A stretch of 40,384 nt of DNA from an uncultured Clostridia bacterium (GTDB lineage: Bacteria > Bacillota > Clostridia > Oscillospirales > Ruminococcaceae): assembly GCA_944387915.1 (NCBI GenBank), contig CALXGT010000053.1:1-40384 (forward strand), written 5' to 3'. Below, one piece after another: positions 32,342 through 40,384 of this stretch. A program made the translations under genes and the position numbers. A model generated the notes under the pieces. It did not search any database. It saw only the letters and a program-made list of their open reading frames with translations, and was not told where the DNA came from. Every line of letters starts with the position of its first letter. Positions within the stretch are counted from its first letter, which is position 1.

Positions 32342-34468
32342 TTGGGATTATTTGACAGAGTCTTTCGCGGCTCAGACGAAATGTACGCGTTGGCGGAAAA
32401 ATCCGTCGACGAAACCATAAAGCAGCTTGGAAGCGACGCGCCCGTCGCCTTCCCCAACACCGCGTATTTTCTGGCGTGCATCTATGCTTACACCGGCTTG
32501 AAGGTCACCAACTTAGGCGAACTGAAAGCCGCGCTTACTCCCATTCGGGAAATGATGACCAAAGAAAAACGTACGCAGGATATTTTTACTTCCGGTATTG
32601 CCACCGCTATGGCGGCGGAAGCTATTGAAGCTTGTAAGTACGCCGTAAGTCCTACCCCCTACGAGGAGCCCTACCATGGCCATATGTCCGACGCCGAAGT
32701 GCGGGAACTGGGCGTTCCCCTGGTCACCCAGGATATCCCCGGCTTCGTCGTTATGATCGGCCCCGCTCCCAGCGATGAAGAGGCGGCAAAAACCATTAAA
32801 TCCTACCAATCCAAAGGTATCTTTGTCTTCCTGATCGGCGGAATCATCGACCAGGCGGTCCGGATGGGCTTAAACCTGGGCTTCCCCGTTCGTGTGGTTC
32901 CGGTAGGTCCCGACCTGTGGTCGGTAGGCCACGTCATCTCTCTGGTAGTCCGGGCAGCCATGATCTTCGGCAACATCCAGCCCAACTGCTACAAGGAGAT
33001 GAACGAGTACACCTTTAAGCGCATCTTCGCGTTTGTCAACGCCTACGCTCCCGTAGACGATATGACCGTCGCCTGCGGCGCCGGCGCGATCGCTATGGGC
33101 TTTCCGGTTATCACCAACGATACCGAAGACATGTGGAGAGTGCCTAAGAGCCTGCTCATTCAGGAAAACACCGAGGACTTCATCGAGACCTCTCTGGAAG
33201 CCAGAGACATCAAGATCAAAGTCACCGATATCGACATCCCGGTTTCCTTTTCTACCGCCTTCGAGGGCGAGATCATCCGCCGGGGCAATATGCGTCTTGA
33301 GATCGACGGCTCGAGAAAAGACTGCTTCGAGCTTTCGAGAATGCGGGATGCCGCCGACGTCGAGGATCATAAGATTGAACTCATTGGCAAGGACTTCGAC
33401 GAATTTGAGCCGGGCAGCAAGATCTGCTGCGGTATCATTGTGGAAGTCGCCGGTAAAAATATGCAAACCGACTTTGAGCCGGTTTTGGAGCGTAAATTCC
33501 ATAACTACCTCAACTGTGCGGAAGGTATTATGCACACCGGACAGAGAGATCTGATCCGTATCCGGGTAAGCAACGACGCCTTTGACGCCGGTTTTAGGGC
33601 GAGACACCTTGGTGAGATCCTTTACGCCAAGGTCAAAAACGAGTACGCCAACATTGTCGACAAGTGCCAGGTCAAGATCTACACCGACCCCGACGAAGTC
33701 AAGGAACTTCGCGCCGAGGCCAACAAGGTCTACGATTACCGTGACGACCGGCTTTTAAGCCTTACCGACGAGTCGGTAGACGTGTTCTATACCTGCATTT
33801 TGTGCCAGTCCTTCTCCCCCAGCCATGTTTGCATCGTTACTCCCGAGCGTCTGGGTCTGTGCGGCGCGGTGAGCTGGCTGGACGCCAAGGCGACCAACGA
33901 GCTGGATCCCAACGGTCCTTGCCAGGTTGTCACCAAAAAACAGGTTATCGACGAGAACTTAGGCGCTTACGCCGACGTCAACGAAGCGGTCATGAAATAC
34001 TCCCAGGGCGCTTTGGAGCGGGTTACCCTCTACTCCATTATGCAGGATCCCATGACCTCCTGCGGATGCTTTGAGTGTATCTGTGGTATCGAGCCGTTCT
34101 CCAACGGCGTTATTATCGTCAACCGGGAACATACCGGTATGACTCCCTTGGGTATGACCTTCTCGGAAATGGCTTCTATGACCGGCGGCGGTGTGCAGAC
34201 TCCCGGCTTTATGGGCCACGGTAAGCACTTCATCTCCAGTAAGAAGTTTATGAAGGCGGAAGGCGGCGTACAGCGGATTGTCTGGATGCCTAAAGCTTTG
34301 AAGGATACCGTAGCCGACAAACTCAACGCCACCGCGAAAGAGCTTTACGGCATCGATAACTTTGTCGATATGATCGGCGACGAAACCATCGCCGAGGATC
34401 CCGAGACCCTCCTCAATTTCTTAGGCGAGGTAGGACATCCCGCTTTGGGACTGGATCCTATGATGTAA
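32342..34468 (+). CDS. acsB: CO-methylating acetyl-CoA synthase, copy 1
   Basis: Condenses CO, a methyl group from the corrinoid protein and CoA to acetyl-CoA at the Ni-Ni-[4Fe-4S] A-cluster. About 708 residues, the full bacterial length with the N-terminal CODH-contacting domain (1-300), a middle domain and the C-terminal A-cluster domain. Ligands are intact: Cys485, Cys488, Cys497, Cys507 (YTCILCQ, SHVC, GLCG) and Cys574-Gly-Cys576 (TSCGCFECICG); their spacing equals that of the Moorella enzyme. I chose TTG 32342 because GAGGTG lies 6 bases before it; a GTG at 32333 lacks a site. The next gene is a paralogue. Confidence 0.95.
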   Translation: MGLFDRVFRGSDEMYALAEKSVDETIKQLGSDAPVAFPNTAYFLACIYAYTGLKVTNLGELKAALTPIREMMTKEKRTQDIFTSGIATAMAAEAIEACKYAVSPTPYEEPYHGHMSDAEVRELGVPLVTQDIPGFVVMIGPAPSDEEAAKTIKSYQSKGIFVFLIGGIIDQAVRMGLNLGFPVRVVPVGPDLWSVGHVISLVVRAAMIFGNIQPNCYKEMNEYTFKRIFAFVNAYAPVDDMTVACGAGAIAMGFPVITNDTEDMWRVPKSLLIQENTEDFIETSLEARDIKIKVTDIDIPVSFSTAFEGEIIRRGNMRLEIDGSRKDCFELSRMRDAADVEDHKIELIGKDFDEFEPGSKICCGIIVEVAGKNMQTDFEPVLERKFHNYLNCAEGIMHTGQRDLIRIRVSNDAFDAGFRARHLGEILYAKVKNEYANIVDKCQVKIYTDPDEVKELRAEANKVYDYRDDRLLSLTDESVDVFYTCILCQSFSPSHVCIVTPERLGLCGAVSWLDAKATNELDPNGPCQVVTKKQVIDENLGAYADVNEAVMKYSQGALERVTLYSIMQDPMTSCGCFECICGIEPFSNGVIIVNREHTGMTPLGMTFSEMASMTGGGVQTPGFMGHGKHFISSKKFMKAEGGVQRIVWMPKALKDTVADKLNATAKELYGIDNFVDMIGDETIAEDPETLLNFLGEVGHPALGLDPMM

Positions 34469-34470
34469 AC

Positions 34471-34490
34471 TTTAACCGAAACCGGTTAAA
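34471..34490 (+). other. hairpin between the two acetyl-CoA synthase genes
   Basis: Perfect eight-pair stem TTTAACCG/CGGTTAAA with an AAAC loop just after the copy 1 stop, with no T-run. More likely an mRNA processing or stability element than a terminator. Confidence 0.5.
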
Positions 34491-34519
34491 AATAGGAAAA
34501 TACGAAAGGAGTAATTACC

Positions 34520-36652
34520 ATGAGTGTGTTAACCGATTTAATCTATGCAGGCTCCGACGCCGTCGCCGGATTAACCGAAGGATTGGTCAACGACGCCATC
34601 AAACAATACGGCGCGGAAAAGACGATTGCCTTTCCTGACACCGCGTATTTTCTCCCCACCATTTACGCCGCTACCGGCGTAAAAGTCAAAACGTTAGGTG
34701 ATCTGCCTGCCTGCGTCGACGTCCTCAAAAGCTTAATCAGCAAAAAAGAGGACCTGGGCGAAGCTCTCAACGCCGGTCTTGCTACCGCTGTGGGCGCGGA
34801 AATCATCGAAGCGTTAAAGTATGTCGGGAAAGAAGATCCCTACGCGGAGGAAACAGGAATCGGCTTTGTCCCCGACCCTGTAATCCGTTCTCTGGGCGTG
34901 CCCCTGGTCACCGGCGATATCCCCGGCGTGGCTGTGGTCTTGGGAAAATCTGAGGATGCTTCGGCTGCCGCGGATATCGTAAAGGATTACCAGAGCAAAG
35001 GTATCTTGACTTTCTTAGTCGGCGACATCATCGACCAAATTGCCGACGCCGGCGTAAAAATGGGATTAGAGTTCCGCGTGGTTCCTTTGGGACATGACGT
35101 GACGGCAGTCACCCATGCGGTCACCGTTGCCATTCGCGCGGCGCTGATCTTCGGAAACATTACCCCCGGCGATCTTCCCGGCCTTTTGGCTTATACCAAA
35201 GAGAGAGTTCTCGCTTTCGTCAACACCTTCGGCGCTTTGAGCGAAATTGTCGTTTCCGCCGGAGCCGGCGCTATCGCCTTGGGCTTCCCGGTCATTGTGG
35301 ATATTGATTTGGCGGAGAACCAGGTCCCCGGCGCGTTGGAATCGGTGCTGGATCACAAGGAAACGGTCAAACACTCCTTAAATCTCCGGGGCATTAAGAT
35401 CAAACTCAAAGAGATCCCCATTCCTGTTGCGTTTGCCGCCGCGTTTGAAGGAGAGATCATCCGGAAAAACGATATGCATGCCGAGTTCAGCTCCCAGAAG
35501 AATCCCGCTTTCGAGCTGGTGGCCATGCGCGACGAAAACGAGATCGAGGATCATAAGCTTACTCTGGTGGGCCCCGACATCGACGGCGAAGCGCCGGTAG
35601 GCCTTCCCCTCGGCATCGTAGTAGAAATTTACGGTGCGAAGATGCAGCCGGATTTCGAACCGGTTATTGAACGGAAGCTCCATCACTGGCTCAACTATAT
35701 CGAAGGAGTTATGCACACCGGACAGAGAAATCTCATTCATATCCGGATCAATAAAGAAGCTTACGAAAAAGGACTTCGCTTAAAGGACCTTGCGGAAGCG
35801 CTCTACTGTATGGTTATGGACGAGTTTGATTCGGTCGTGGATAAGTGCCAAGTTACCCTTTACACCGAAAAAGACACGGTTCAACAGCTCTTGGACACGG
35901 TTGCTGTACCCCGTTATGACGCGAGAGATGAGCGGCTGAATTCTATGAACGACGAAAGCTGCGACACTTTCTATAGCTGTATTTTGTGCCAGTCCTTCGC
36001 TCCGAGCCACGTCTGCATCATCACGCCGGAACGGCTTGGACTGTGCGGCGCGGTAAGCTGGCTGGACGCCAAAGCTACCAAAGAGTTAACCCCTCTGGGC
36101 CCCTGTCAGCCTGTCCCCAAGGAAGGATGCTTGGACGAAACCAAGGGTATCTACACCGAGGTCAACAAGGCGGTGGAAACTGCGTCCCAGGGTATGGTTC
36201 ATAACGTTACCCTCTACTCTTTAATGCAGGATCCCATGACATCCTGCGGATGCTTTGAGTGTATCTGCGGCATCGAGCCGTTTTCTAACGGCGTTATTAT
36301 CGTCAACCGGGAATATAAAGGCATGACGCCCCTGGGCATGAGCTTCGGCGAATTGGCTTCTATGACCGGCGGCGGCGTACAGACTCCCGGCTTTATGGGA
36401 CATGGACGCCACTTCATCTCCAGCAAGAAGTTCATCAGCGCCGAAGGCGGCGTAGAACGGATTGTTTGGATGCCCAAAGAGCTGAAAGACGCCGTGGGCG
36501 ATAAACTGAACGCCACTGCCAAAGAGCTTTACGGCATCGACAACTTTATTGACATGATCGGCGACGAAACGATTACCGAGGATCCGGAGGCGCTCTTAAA
36601 CTTCCTCACGGAAAAAGGTCACCCGGTACTCAATCTTGCGCCTTTGATGTAA
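34520..36652 (+). CDS. acsB: CO-methylating acetyl-CoA synthase, copy 2
   Basis: 710-residue tandem paralogue. Same three-domain plan and all A-cluster ligands: Cys487, Cys490, Cys499, Cys509 (YSCILCQ, SHVC, GLCG) and Cys576-Gly-Cys578. It aligns with copy 1 from end to end. The last 150 residues are nearly the same (IEPFSNGVIIVNRE, GGGVQTPGFMGHG), while the N-terminal 300 residues, which contact CO dehydrogenase, differ much more. ATG start with AAAGGAG 8 bases upstream. No frameshift or stop is seen, so it is not a decayed duplicate by inspection. Whether both are made at once or one has a special partner or condition is not shown. Confidence 0.95.
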   Translation: MSVLTDLIYAGSDAVAGLTEGLVNDAIKQYGAEKTIAFPDTAYFLPTIYAATGVKVKTLGDLPACVDVLKSLISKKEDLGEALNAGLATAVGAEIIEALKYVGKEDPYAEETGIGFVPDPVIRSLGVPLVTGDIPGVAVVLGKSEDASAAADIVKDYQSKGILTFLVGDIIDQIADAGVKMGLEFRVVPLGHDVTAVTHAVTVAIRAALIFGNITPGDLPGLLAYTKERVLAFVNTFGALSEIVVSAGAGAIALGFPVIVDIDLAENQVPGALESVLDHKETVKHSLNLRGIKIKLKEIPIPVAFAAAFEGEIIRKNDMHAEFSSQKNPAFELVAMRDENEIEDHKLTLVGPDIDGEAPVGLPLGIVVEIYGAKMQPDFEPVIERKLHHWLNYIEGVMHTGQRNLIHIRINKEAYEKGLRLKDLAEALYCMVMDEFDSVVDKCQVTLYTEKDTVQQLLDTVAVPRYDARDERLNSMNDESCDTFYSCILCQSFAPSHVCIITPERLGLCGAVSWLDAKATKELTPLGPCQPVPKEGCLDETKGIYTEVNKAVETASQGMVHNVTLYSLMQDPMTSCGCFECICGIEPFSNGVIIVNREYKGMTPLGMSFGELASMTGGGVQTPGFMGHGRHFISSKKFISAEGGVERIVWMPKELKDAVGDKLNATAKELYGIDNFIDMIGDETITEDPEALLNFLTEKGHPVLNLAPLM

Positions 36653-36684
36653 CAGACAGATATATAAGAAGGGAGATTACCAAA

Positions 36685-37629
36685 ATGCCATTCAAATCTA
36701 CACCCCAACCCTTTAAAGCCGCGATCAACGCCGTTACCATCGGCGTAGGCGACAAAGCGATGACGATAGGCGGAGAAAACGTTCTCCCCCTCTACACCTT
36801 TGACGCCCCCATCGCCAATCCTCCCAAGGTAGGCTTCGAAATTACCGACACCGGCCTTGAACTCGCGATTCCCGGCATTGCCGCCCTCTACGAAGGTACT
36901 TCTACCATCGGCGAGCGGGCAAAAAAAGCGGAAACGCTGGAAGGGGTTGACTTTATCTCTTTAAAATTTGCCGGCGCTGACCCGAACGGCGAGAACAAAT
37001 CGGCGGAAGATTGCGCCGCCGTCGCCAAAGAGGTCGCTTCCGCTACGAGCTTGCCTATCGTAGTGGAAGGCTGCGGTAACGCGGAAAAAGACGCCGCCCT
37101 TTTTGAGAAAGTAGCCGACGCCCTTGCTGATAGAAACGTGCTGTTTATGTCGGCAAAAGAGGAAAATTACAAGGCGGTAGGCGCCGCGGTCGGTCTGGCT
37201 TACGGCCAGAAGGTTGGTGCGGAATCTTCTGTAGATATTAACCTGGCCAAACAGCTCAACGTTTTGCTGTCTCAACTGGGCGTTAAAAATGAAAACATCG
37301 CCATCAATCCCGGTTCTGCCGCCGTTGGCTACGGGTTTGAGTATGTTGCCTCCACCATGGAGCGGATCAAGGCGGCCGCCTTGTCCCAAAACGATACCTC
37401 TCTGCAAATGCCCATCGTCACCCCGGTCGCTTCCGAAGCCTTTAATGTAAAAGAAGCCGTCGTTTCCGAAGAGGATATGCCGGAATGGGGCCCCGCGGAG
37501 CAAAGAGGAATCGATATGGAAATTTCTACCGCCGTTTCCGCGATTACTTACGGCTCCAACGCCGTGATTTTACGGCATCCGGAATCGGTGAAAACAGTCA
37601 GCAGCTTCGTTAAAGCCATGACTGAATAG
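36685..37629 (+). CDS. acsD: corrinoid iron-sulfur protein small subunit (CODH/ACS delta subunit)
   Basis: 314 residues. Small subunit of the corrinoid iron-sulfur protein that carries the methyl group to acetyl-CoA synthase. Motifs: an N-terminal IGVGDKAMTIGGENVLPLYTF block, a TIM-barrel core (FISLKFAGADPNG, LPIVVEGCGN, NIAINPGSAAVGYGFEY) and the C-terminal EMSTAVS-like DMEISTAVSAITYGSNAVILRHPES. Ribosome-binding site GAAGGGAG. 32 bases after acsB copy 2 and 21 bases before acsC. Confidence 0.94.
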   Translation: MPFKSTPQPFKAAINAVTIGVGDKAMTIGGENVLPLYTFDAPIANPPKVGFEITDTGLELAIPGIAALYEGTSTIGERAKKAETLEGVDFISLKFAGADPNGENKSAEDCAAVAKEVASATSLPIVVEGCGNAEKDAALFEKVADALADRNVLFMSAKEENYKAVGAAVGLAYGQKVGAESSVDINLAKQLNVLLSQLGVKNENIAINPGSAAVGYGFEYVASTMERIKAAALSQNDTSLQMPIVTPVASEAFNVKEAVVSEEDMPEWGPAEQRGIDMEISTAVSAITYGSNAVILRHPESVKTVSSFVKAMTE

Positions 37630-37650
37630 GAATGAAGGAGGAAAAAGAAA

Positions 37651-38997
37651 ATGGCTTTAAAAGGTCTCGATATTTTTAAAATTACCCCGAAAACCAACTG
37701 TAAAGAATGCGGCAATCCCACCTGTATGGCCTTTGCGATGAAGGTGGCCCAGGGTGCGATTCCCCTGGAAAAATGCCCCCACATTTCCGCCGAAGTGATG
37801 GCAGAGCTGTCTGAGGCGACTGCGCCCCCCATGAAGACCATCAAAATCGGCGCCGGCGACAAAGAATTTACGCTGGGCGGCGAGACGGTTTTGGCGCGTC
37901 ACGAAAAGACCTTTGTCTCCAAACCCCTGTATGCGGTTTCCGTCTGCACCGGCCAATCCGAAGAGCAGAAGGAAAAAGCTCTCAGCTGCCTTACCGCCAT
38001 CGACTACGAACGTATCGGCGAGCGGATGTATGTGGAACTCATCGAAGTGAACGACGGCACCGGCGATAAGGATCAGTTTATAGAGCTGACCAAGAAGGCT
38101 CTTACATACAACCGGACGTTGGTCCTCTCCACCACCAATGTGGAAACCGCCAAAGAAGCTTTGGCTCTTTGCAAGGACGAAAAGCCGGTATTGAACGGCG
38201 CGACCCCCGATAACTATAAGGAAATGAACGCGGTTGCTACCGAAGCGGGCGTTGTCTTGGGCGTTTGTGCCGATACGCTGGATGCTCTTTACGATACCGT
38301 TGCCGCTTTGGAAGGATTGGGCAATAAAAACTTAATCTTAACGGTCAGCGACAAATCGATGAAGGACGCCTTTGCTTTCGCGGTACAGATCCGCAGAGCG
38401 GCGCTCAAAAACAACGACCGTACCTTCGGTTATCCTTCTCTCGTGCATGTTAACCGTCTGGCGGCGGGTAACCACAATATGCAGACCGCTTTGGCTTCCC
38501 TCTTTACCGCTAAATACGGTTCCATCATTGTTATGGAAGAGATGACCTATTCTCAGGCGCTTCCGCTGTATGGCCTGCGGCAGAACATCTTTACCGACCC
38601 TCAGAAACCTATGAAGGTAGAGCCGGGCATCTACCCGTTAAACGGCGCGGACGAAAACTCCATCTGCATGACCACTGTCGACTTTGCTTTGACCTATTTC
38701 GTCGTATCCGGAGAGATCGAGAGAAGCGGCGTGCCGGTTAACCTCCTCATCAGTGACGCCGGCGGTTACTCGGTATTGACCGCCTGGGCAGCCGGAAAAT
38801 TGAGCGCTTCCTCCATCGGAAAATTCTTTGACGAGTTTGAAATTGAAAAGAAGATCAAGAACCGTACCCTGGTTCTTCCCGGAAAGGTCGCCGTATTGAA
38901 AGGCGAAGTCGAAGAGCGTTTGCCCAACTGGAACGTAGTTGTCGGTACCAACGAAGCGGTTGAACTGGTTAAATTTCTTAAGGAATTTAAAGGTTAA
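37651..38997 (+). CDS. acsC: corrinoid iron-sulfur protein large subunit (CODH/ACS gamma subunit)
   Basis: 448 residues. N-terminal [4Fe-4S] domain with Cys17, Cys20, Cys25 and Cys42 (NCKECGNPTCMAFAMK ... EKCPH), which passes electrons for reactivation of cobalt. Then a TIM barrel and a C-terminal cobalamin-binding domain with DAGGYSVLTAWAAGKLSA. Partner of AcsD. Ribosome-binding site AGGAGG. Confidence 0.95.
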   Translation: MALKGLDIFKITPKTNCKECGNPTCMAFAMKVAQGAIPLEKCPHISAEVMAELSEATAPPMKTIKIGAGDKEFTLGGETVLARHEKTFVSKPLYAVSVCTGQSEEQKEKALSCLTAIDYERIGERMYVELIEVNDGTGDKDQFIELTKKALTYNRTLVLSTTNVETAKEALALCKDEKPVLNGATPDNYKEMNAVATEAGVVLGVCADTLDALYDTVAALEGLGNKNLILTVSDKSMKDAFAFAVQIRRAALKNNDRTFGYPSLVHVNRLAAGNHNMQTALASLFTAKYGSIIVMEEMTYSQALPLYGLRQNIFTDPQKPMKVEPGIYPLNGADENSICMTTVDFALTYFVVSGEIERSGVPVNLLISDAGGYSVLTAWAAGKLSASSIGKFFDEFEIEKKIKNRTLVLPGKVAVLKGEVEERLPNWNVVVGTNEAVELVKFLKEFKG

Positions 38998-39019
38998 TCA
39001 TCAGTAAAGGAGTAAAACA

Positions 39020-39805
39020 ATGGGAAAATTTATTGTTATCGGTGAACGTATCCACTGCATCTCCCCCGCCATTCGCAAGGCGATGGACCAAAAAGACCCC
39101 GCCCCCATTTTAAAGCGCGCCAAAGAACAGCTGGACGCTGGCGCCGACTATCTTGACGTCAACATCGGACCTGCCGAAAAAGGCGGCGAAGAACTGATGA
39201 AATGGGTCGTTACCCTGCTTCAGGAAAACTTCGACAACGTTCCTCTGTGCCTGGATACCGCCAACAAAAAAGCGATTGAAGCGGGTATCTCGGTTTACAA
39301 CCGCCAGAAAGGCAAACCCATCATCAATTCCGCCGATGCCGGAGACCGGATCGAAAACATCGACTTGGCTGCCGCCAACGACGCGATTTGTATTGCCCTT
39401 TGCTCTAAATCGGGCGTTCCCGCCGACAACGACGAGCGCATGGTCTATTGCCAGGAATTGCTGGAACGGGGCATGGGCCTTGGTATGGATCCTTCCGATT
39501 TGTGGTTCGATCCCCTGTTCTTGGTCATCAAAGGCATGCAGGATAAGCAAAAAGACTGCCTGGAAGCGATCCATATGTTCACCGAAATGGGTCTGAACAC
39601 CACCGGCGGTCTCTCGAACATTTCCAACGGCATGCCCAAAGACATCCGTCCCATTATGGACGCGGCGATGGTCGCCATGGCGATGGCCAACGGACTTAAC
39701 TCCGCCATTGTCAATCCCTGCGATAAGCGGTTGATGGAAACCATCAAGTCTTGTGATATCATTAAAGACAACTGCCTGTACGCAGACTCCTACTTGGAAA
39801 TCTAA
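39020..39805 (+). CDS. acsE: 5-methyltetrahydrofolate:corrinoid iron-sulfur protein methyltransferase
   Basis: 261 residues, pterin-binding TIM barrel. Moves the methyl group from methyl-tetrahydrofolate to Co(I) of AcsC/AcsD. Motifs: VIGERIHCISPAIRKAM at the N-terminus, AGADYLDVNIGPAEK, LCLDTANKKAIEAGI, KPIINSADAGDR, LWFDPLFLVIKGM, and TTGGLSNISNGMP. AAGGAG precedes the ATG. It links the methyl branch, whose genes are not in the window, to the carbonyl branch. Confidence 0.95.
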   Translation: MGKFIVIGERIHCISPAIRKAMDQKDPAPILKRAKEQLDAGADYLDVNIGPAEKGGEELMKWVVTLLQENFDNVPLCLDTANKKAIEAGISVYNRQKGKPIINSADAGDRIENIDLAAANDAICIALCSKSGVPADNDERMVYCQELLERGMGLGMDPSDLWFDPLFLVIKGMQDKQKDCLEAIHMFTEMGLNTTGGLSNISNGMPKDIRPIMDAAMVAMAMANGLNSAIVNPCDKRLMETIKSCDIIKDNCLYADSYLEI

Positions 39806-39816
39806 CAACCAATTAC

Positions 39817-39844
39817 GGAAAAGGGGGAGCCTTCCCCCTTTTCC
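39817..39844 (+). terminator. strong hairpin between acsE and the reductive activator
   Basis: Perfect 12-pair stem (39817-39828 with 39833-39844, GCCT loop). The 3' arm carries CCCCCTTTTCC but no T-run follows, so partial termination, attenuation or mRNA 3' end protection are all possible. It separates the catalytic genes from the gene for the repair protein. Confidence 0.6.
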
Positions 39845-39881
39845 TCCTGAAAATAAAAAATAGGAAAAGGGAACGTATACT

Positions 39882-40384
39882 ATGTTTGAAATTACATTCC
39901 GGCTGGAAAACGGAGATACCGTCAAAACCTTCGCTGCCCCGGGGCAAAATCTTCTTTCCGCCGCGCGCAAAGCGATGGTGGAAATCGATGCTCCCTGCTC
40001 GGGAAACGGTGCATGCGGAAAATGCCGCGTCCGTATCTTAGAAGGGGACGTCATCTATCAAAAAAGCCATCATCTTTCCGAAGAGGAAGAAAGCATGGGT
40101 TGGCGATTGGCCTGTCAATGTAAGGTTAGCTCCGATATTACCGTCTGGGTTCCCGGAACTGCTTCCGCTTTCAAATTAGGGATGAAAGCGGCGGATTTGA
40201 GTTCGGAAAAAGAAATTTCCATCTTTAATGAAGTGACGAAAAATCTATCTGAAGCGGGAATTCCTTTTGAAAACGGTTTTTCCCTTTATCCCATTACCCT
40301 TTCTCCGCCCTCTTTGGACGATACTTTACCGGACAATGAGCGGTTGATTCGCGCCCTGCAAAACGAAACCGGTGAAACGATTCA
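39882..40384 (+). CDS. acsV: corrinoid protein reductive activator (RACo-like), partial at the window end
   Basis: Only the first 167 codons are inside the window. An N-terminal [2Fe-2S] ferredoxin domain is clear: Cys39, Cys45, Cys48 (APCSGNGACGKCRVRILEG) and Cys78 (RLACQC). A linker follows and an ASKHA ATPase domain would be expected beyond the window. In acetogens and carboxydotrophs, proteins of this type reduce inactive Co(II) of the corrinoid protein to Co(I) with ATP. GGAAAAGGGA precedes the ATG. Confidence 0.85.
   Translation, partial: MFEITFRLENGDTVKTFAAPGQNLLSAARKAMVEIDAPCSGNGACGKCRVRILEGDVIYQKSHHLSEEEESMGWRLACQCKVSSDITVWVPGTASAFKLGMKAADLSSEKEISIFNEVTKNLSEAGIPFENGFSLYPITLSPPSLDDTLPDNERLIRALQNETGETI

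Noticed and set aside
34520..36652. acsB copy 2 as a decaying pseudogene
   Set aside because: Frame is intact over 710 codons, all A-cluster ligands and the ribosome-binding site are present, and C-terminal conservation is very high.

Overview
The window looks like chromosomal DNA from an anaerobic, endospore-forming, Gram-positive bacterium of the class Clostridia with an acetogenic (Wood-Ljungdahl) metabolism. The evidence is the CO dehydrogenase/acetyl-CoA synthase gene cluster at the right end, the spore-coat cotJABC genes, the SigI/RsgI sigma/anti-sigma pair, strong AGGAGG-type ribosome-binding sites and closely packed operons. The species cannot be named from sequence alone. I saw no phage, insertion sequence, CRISPR array, rRNA or tRNA.

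Layout. (1) 58-8124, plus strand: an eight-gene, tightly coupled aromatic amino acid operon: DAHP synthase, prephenate dehydrogenase, aroB, aroA, aroC, chorismate mutase/prephenate dehydratase, an aroE-aroK fusion and a type II dehydroquinase. It covers DAHP formation to chorismate plus the first committed steps to Phe and Tyr. It ends in a hairpin. (2) 8386-15259: housekeeping genes: a PfkB sugar kinase, a D-Ala-D-Ala carboxypeptidase, a DUF421/DUF4363 pair, nrdR, secDF, and queT divergent from secDF. (3) 15410-17987: two tandem CNNM/CorC-type membrane proteins. (4) 18142-21321: sigI, rsgI (with an extracellular poly-Asp tail) and a lipoprotein that repeats the RsgI extracellular domain and adds four PepSY repeats. 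Matching AACCCC-N19-CGTATTCTAT elements precede sigI and the lipoprotein gene, so the three genes look like one self-regulated envelope-sensing circuit. (5) 21457-27713: a ferritin-like protein, a zinc-dependent phospholipase C-like protein, a MATE exporter, a minus-strand operon of poorly known genes (nucleotidyltransferase, DUF6054, DUF1835/DUF3658) and cotJABC. (6) 27985-end, plus strand: the carbonyl branch of the Wood-Ljungdahl pathway: a His-rich small protein, CooT, an 80-residue unknown, a CooC-type ATPase, CO dehydrogenase, a second CooC-type ATPase, TWO tandem acetyl-CoA synthases, both corrinoid protein subunits (acsD, acsC), the methyltransferase acsE, and the start of the corrinoid-protein reductive activator, cut by the window end.

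How region 6 works together: AcsE moves the methyl group from methyl-tetrahydrofolate to the AcsC/AcsD corrinoid protein. CO dehydrogenase makes CO from CO2. AcsB joins methyl, CO and CoA. The two CooC ATPases, CooT and probably the His-rich protein serve nickel insertion. The reductive activator rescues oxidised corrinoid.

The observations most worth a second look are the tandem pair of acetyl-CoA synthase genes, both with a complete set of A-cluster ligands, and the SigI/RsgI/RsgI-like-PepSY lipoprotein circuit with its shared promoter element.
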